Below are positions 5,291-8,219 of a stretch of 8,219 nucleotides of DNA, one piece after another. The position numbers and the translations under genes are program-made. The stretch comes from Moraxellaceae bacterium UBA2032 (lineage in GTDB: Bacteria > Pseudomonadota > Gammaproteobacteria > Pseudomonadales > Moraxellaceae). The notes under the pieces were generated by a model that made no database searches, was not told the DNA's origin, and worked only from the letters and a program-made list of their open reading frames with translations. The stretch covers positions 193 through 8,411 of the forward strand of contig DDBM01000213.1 in NCBI GenBank assembly GCA_002333125.1, written 5' to 3'. The stretch's first letter is position 1. The number at the start of each line of letters is the position of its first letter.

Positions 5291-8127
5291 ATTGTTGTTT
5301 GGTTTAACAAAGGCTTCAAAAACCGTCCTGTGTGCGATTTTGTATCTTGTGCCACTTGTTCAGGTGTGCCAACGGCAATAATCTCACCACCGCCATCACC
5401 GCCTTCATAACCCATATCCACGAGCCAATCGGCTGTTTTTATCACATCTAAATTATGCTCAATAATCACAATCGTGTTGCCATGCTCACGCAGTTTTTCT
5501 AATACCGCTAATAACTGGGCAATATCATGAAAATGCAAGCCAGTTGTGGGTTCATCTAAAATATATAAAGTTTTGCCAGTGTCACGTTTGGCAAGTTCTC
5601 GTGCGAGTTTGACCCGCTGCGCTTCACCGCCTGACAGCGTAGTCGCGGCTTGCCCCAAAGTAATATAACTTAATCCAACCGCCATTAAGGTATGTAATTT
5701 ACGAGCCAAACTTGGTACGGCCTCAAAAAAAGTATGAGCATCTTCAACGGTCATATTTAATACTTGGGAGATGTTTTTGCCTTTGTAACGAATATCGAGT
5801 GTTTCGCGGTTATAACGCTCGCTTTTACACACATCACATGGCACATACACATCGGGCAAAAAGTGCATTGCTACTTTGATTACGCCATCACCTTCACACG
5901 CTTCACAGCGTCCACCTTTAACATTAAACGAAAAACGTCCTGCACTATAACCACGTGAACGTGCCTCTTGTGTGCCTGCAAATAACTCACGAATTGGAGT
6001 AAATAAACCTGTATAAGTCGCAGGGTTAGAACGCGGTGTGCGACCAATCGGGCTTTGGTCTATTTCGACAACTTTATCGAGTTGGTCTAAACCTTTGATA
6101 CTTTCGTAGGGGGCAGTGCTTAGGCTTAATGCGCCATTTAAGGCTTTAGCGGCAATAGGATACAGTGTGCCGTTAATTAAGGTCGATTTGCCCGAACCCG
6201 ACACGCCTGTAATACACGTCATTAAGCCTAGAGGGATTTCGAGGGTGACATTTTTAAGATTGTTGCCTGTTGCACCCGCCAAAATCATCAGTTTGTCGCG
6301 GTCAAAAGCACGGCGTGTGCTAGGCACAGCAATTTTAGTCACGCCCGATAAATATTGGCCTGTGAGCGAGTCAGGGGCATTTTTAATGTCTTCTACGCTG
6401 CCTTGAGCAATCACGTGTCCGCCATGTATACCTGCTCTAGGGCCAATATCAATCACATAGTCGGCAGCACGAATCGCGTCTTCATCATGTTCAACCACTA
6501 ATACGGTATTACCTAAGTCGCGCAAGCGCATAAGTGTGCCTAATAAACGTTCGTTATCGCGCTGATGTAAACCAATTGACGGCTCATCCAACACATACAT
6601 CACGCCCATTAAGCCTGCGCCAATTTGTGAGGCCAGCCGAATGCGCTGTGCTTCACCACCCGATAAAGTATCTGCCGAGCGGTCAAGCGATAAATAATCT
6701 AAACCCACGCTCACCAAAAAATGCAAACGGTCGCGGATTTCTTTCAAAATTTTATCGGCAATTTCGGCCTTTTGGCCTGTTAATTGAATTTGCTCAAAAT
6801 AATGAGCTGCCGCTTGAATAGGAAGTTTGGTAATGCTCGGCAAGTTTTTATCGGCAACCAGTACCGAACGTGACTCTTGACGTAAGCGTGAGCCACCACA
6901 AGCATCACAGGCACGGGTAACTAAATATTGTGCTAATTCTTCGCGCACCGCAGCCGATTCGGTTTCGCGGTAACGGCGTTCTAAGTGTGGCAAAACCCCT
7001 TCAAAAGGTTGTTCACGCAGGCGTTTGTTGCCGCGCTCATCAACATAAGCAAAGGTGACCTTTTCTTTTTTAGAGCCTTGCAAAATAATTTGTTGAATGT
7101 TGAGTGGCAGGTCGCGCCATGCACAATCCATATCTACATCATAGTGTTTAGCGACACTACTTAATAAAGTAAAGTAATAAGGATGTTGTTTGTCCCAACC
7201 CCGAATTGCGCCCTCATTTAAGGTTAGTTCGGCATGAGCAATAATTTGGTCAGCGGCAAAATGCGATTTGTGACCTAAACCATCACACGTAGGACAAGCT
7301 CCCGCAGGATTATTAAACGAAAACATACGCGGTTCTAAATCACTTACGGCATAACCGCAATGTGGACAGCTATGACGTGCCGAAAATAACATTGGCGCAG
7401 TTTTTTCGTCGTCCATTAACGCGGCCATGGCCACGCCATCAGCCAAGCGCAAGGCGGTTTCAAACGATTCAGCCAAACGTAACGCTAAATCGGCGCGCAC
7501 TTTAAAACGGTCAACCACTACGTCAATGCTGTGTTTTTTGTTTTTCTCTAGGGCGGGTGAGTCGTCTAAGTCCACCACAATGCCATCAATACGGGCGCGA
7601 ATAAAACCCTGTGCGCGTAAGCCTTCTAAAATATGCAAATGTTCGCCTTTGCGGTCACGAATGACTGGCGCAAGCAACATAACCGCGGTGCCTTCGGGCA
7701 GGGCTAAAACACTGTCTACCATTTGGCTAATGGTTTGTGCCGTTAACGCGATGTTATGTTCGGGGCAGTAGGGCGTACCTACACGGGCATAAAGTAAGCG
7801 TAAGTAGTCATAAATTTCGGTAATCGTGCCTACTGTTGAGCGTGGATTATGTGAGGTTGATTTTTGCTCAATGGCAATCGCAGGCGATAGCCCCTCAATG
7901 CTATCTACATCGGGCTTTTGCATCAGTGATAAAAATTGCCGTGCATAGGCAGATAGCGATTCTACATAACGGCGTTGGCCTTCGGCATATAAGGTGTCAA
8001 AGGCTAAAGAAGATTTTCCAGAACCCGATAAACCCGTAATGACCACTAGTTTATCGCGGGGAATATCTAAAGAAATGTTTTTTAAATTGTGGGTACGTGC
8101 ACCACGAATGCGAATAAAGTTGTTCAT
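5287..8127 (-). CDS. uvrA: Excinuclease ABC subunit A (UvrA)
   Basis: UvrA is the damage-sensing ATPase of nucleotide excision repair. As a dimer it finds distorted DNA, loads UvrB and leaves before UvrC cuts. The 946 residues match the full-length family (E. coli 940). Both ABC modules are intact: Walker A GLSGSGKS (32-39) and GVSGSGKS (641-648), signatures LSGGEAQR (488-495 and 831-838), and Walker B YVLDEPS (511-517) and YILDEPT (855-861). Zinc modules are visible at Cys254/257/278/281 and Cys741/744/764/767, plus a CxxC at 407-410. The start [17 protein letters not shown] aligns with the usual UvrA N-terminus, and no upstream in-frame start exists nearby. Unusually, no Shine-Dalgarno sequence precedes the ATG. 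No CTGT-N8-ACAG LexA box is seen upstream, in keeping with Moraxellaceae, where Acinetobacter lacks LexA. The nitroreductase follows 57 bp downstream. Confidence 0.98.
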   Translation of the reverse strand: MNNFIRIRGARTHNLKNISLDIPRDKLVVITGLSGSGKSSLAFDTLYAEGQRRYVESLSAYARQFLSLMQKPDVDSIEGLSPAIAIEQKSTSHNPRSTVGTITEIYDYLRLLYARVGTPYCPEHNIALTAQTISQMVDSVLALPEGTAVMLLAPVIRDRKGEHLHILEGLRAQGFIRARIDGIVVDLDDSPALEKNKKHSIDVVVDRFKVRADLALRLAESFETALRLADGVAMAALMDDEKTAPMLFSARHSCPHCGYAVSDLEPRMFSFNNPAGACPTCDGLGHKSHFAADQIIAHAELTLNEGAIRGWDKQHPYYFTLLSSVAKHYDVDMDCAWRDLPLNIQQIILQGSKKEKVTFAYVDERGNKRLREQPFEGVLPHLERRYRETESAAVREELAQYLVTRACDACGGSRLRQESRSVLVADKNLPSITKLPIQAAAHYFEQIQLTGQKAEIADKILKEIRDRLHFLVSVGLDYLSLDRSADTLSGGEAQRIRLASQIGAGLMGVMYVLDEPSIGLHQRDNERLLGTLMRLRDLGNTVLVVEHDEDAIRAADYVIDIGPRAGIHGGHVIAQGSVEDIKNAPDSLTGQYLSGVTKIAVPSTRRAFDRDKLMILAGATGNNLKNVTLEIPLGLMTCITGVSGSGKSTLINGTLYPIAAKALNGALSLSTAPYESIKGLDQLDKVVEIDQSPIGRTPRSNPATYTGLFTPIRELFAGTQEARSRGYSAGRFSFNVKGGRCEACEGDGVIKVAMHFLPDVYVPCDVCKSERYNRETLDIRYKGKNISQVLNMTVEDAHTFFEAVPSLARKLHTLMAVGLSYITLGQAATTLSGGEAQRVKLARELAKRDTGKTLYILDEPTTGLHFHDIAQLLAVLEKLREHGNTIVIIEHNLDVIKTADWLVDMGYEGGDGGGEIIAVGTPEQVAQDTKSHTGRFLKPLLNQTTI

Positions 8128-8160
8128 ACACGAGTTAGGCTTAAAGAAAGTGAATTACGG

Positions 8161-8168
8161 AGTATAAG
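8161..8168. promoter_or_regulatory. Overlapping divergent -10 elements between uvrA and the off-window gene
   Basis: The - strand reads TATACT (8161-8166), a five-of-six -10 match placed to start uvrA transcription about 27 bases before its ATG. The + strand reads TATAAG (8163-8168), also five of six, serving a rightward gene. They share the same TATA core. Neither has a good -35: the + side has at best CTTAAA (8140-8145) at 17 bp, and the - side has none. Confidence 0.4.
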
Positions 8169-8208
8169 CAAAAACCAAGCTAAGGGCATTAAACAAAATA
8201 CAACTTAT

Positions 8209-8213
8209 GGAGG
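8209..8213 (+). promoter_or_regulatory. Ribosome binding site of a rightward gene starting beyond the window
   Basis: GGAGG is a strong Shine-Dalgarno core 6 bases from the window end, so a start codon is expected at or just after the next base. The gene would be divergent from uvrA. In Acinetobacter relatives this position holds a major facilitator transporter followed by ssb, which is recalled knowledge and not visible here. Confidence 0.5.
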
Positions 8214-8219
8214 CTTATA

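Noticed and set aside
5764..8039. Several open frames on the + strand opposite uvrA (for example 6116-6406, 6534-6821, 7427-7771).
   Set aside because: They are antisense to an intact, motif-rich uvrA, have no ribosome binding sites or recognisable domains, and look like by-products of the codon pattern.
8128..8219. A possible LexA/SOS operator in front of uvrA.
   Set aside because: No CTGT-N8-ACAG or near match is present on either strand.

Overview
The window looks like ordinary chromosome from a gammaproteobacterium with moderately AT-rich DNA. I lean towards the Moraxellaceae (Acinetobacter/Agitococcus/Perlucidibaca-type). The reasons are a Moraxella Lip3-like lipase/esterase, a wax ester synthase/diacylglycerol acyltransferase (WS/DGAT), and a uvrA whose divergent neighbour starts just off the right edge. 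This is inference from protein character and layout, not a database match. I see no mobile element, CRISPR array, tRNA or rRNA.

Left part, + strand (1-2819): an alpha/beta hydrolase lacking its N-terminus, then bioD (dethiobiotin synthetase) only 9 bp downstream, then a membrane-anchored C13-family (legumain-like) cysteine peptidase 27 bp after bioD. The hydrolase and bioD look co-transcribed. The peptidase may be read through from them or use its own promoter, since a perfect TATAAT overlaps the bioD stop codon. The hydrolase could supply the pimeloyl-ester cleavage step of biotin synthesis, but its cap region looks more like a lipase than like BioH.

Middle part, - strand (2821-4173): a WS/DGAT that converges on the peptidase gene with a single base between the two stop codons. 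A 12-bp-stem inverted repeat inside the last codons of the peptidase gene is the only candidate for separating the two transcripts. The 282-bp gap 4174-4455 holds the WS/DGAT ribosome binding site, a weak candidate promoter and a degenerate REP-like palindrome.

Right part, - strand (4456-8127): uvrA (excinuclease subunit A, complete, all key motifs present) followed after 57 bp by a nitroreductase-family flavoprotein. The two may be co-transcribed, but a TTGACA overlapping the uvrA stop codon, with a weak -10 at 17 bp, could give the nitroreductase its own promoter. The 92 bp beyond uvrA is a divergent promoter region. It has overlapping -10-like hexamers on both strands and a GGAGG ribosome binding site for a rightward gene that begins beyond the window.

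The least ordinary items are the five-helix membrane C13 peptidase, which belongs to a family little characterised in bacteria, and the hairpin in the tail-to-tail junction. I did not find a clear new multi-gene system.
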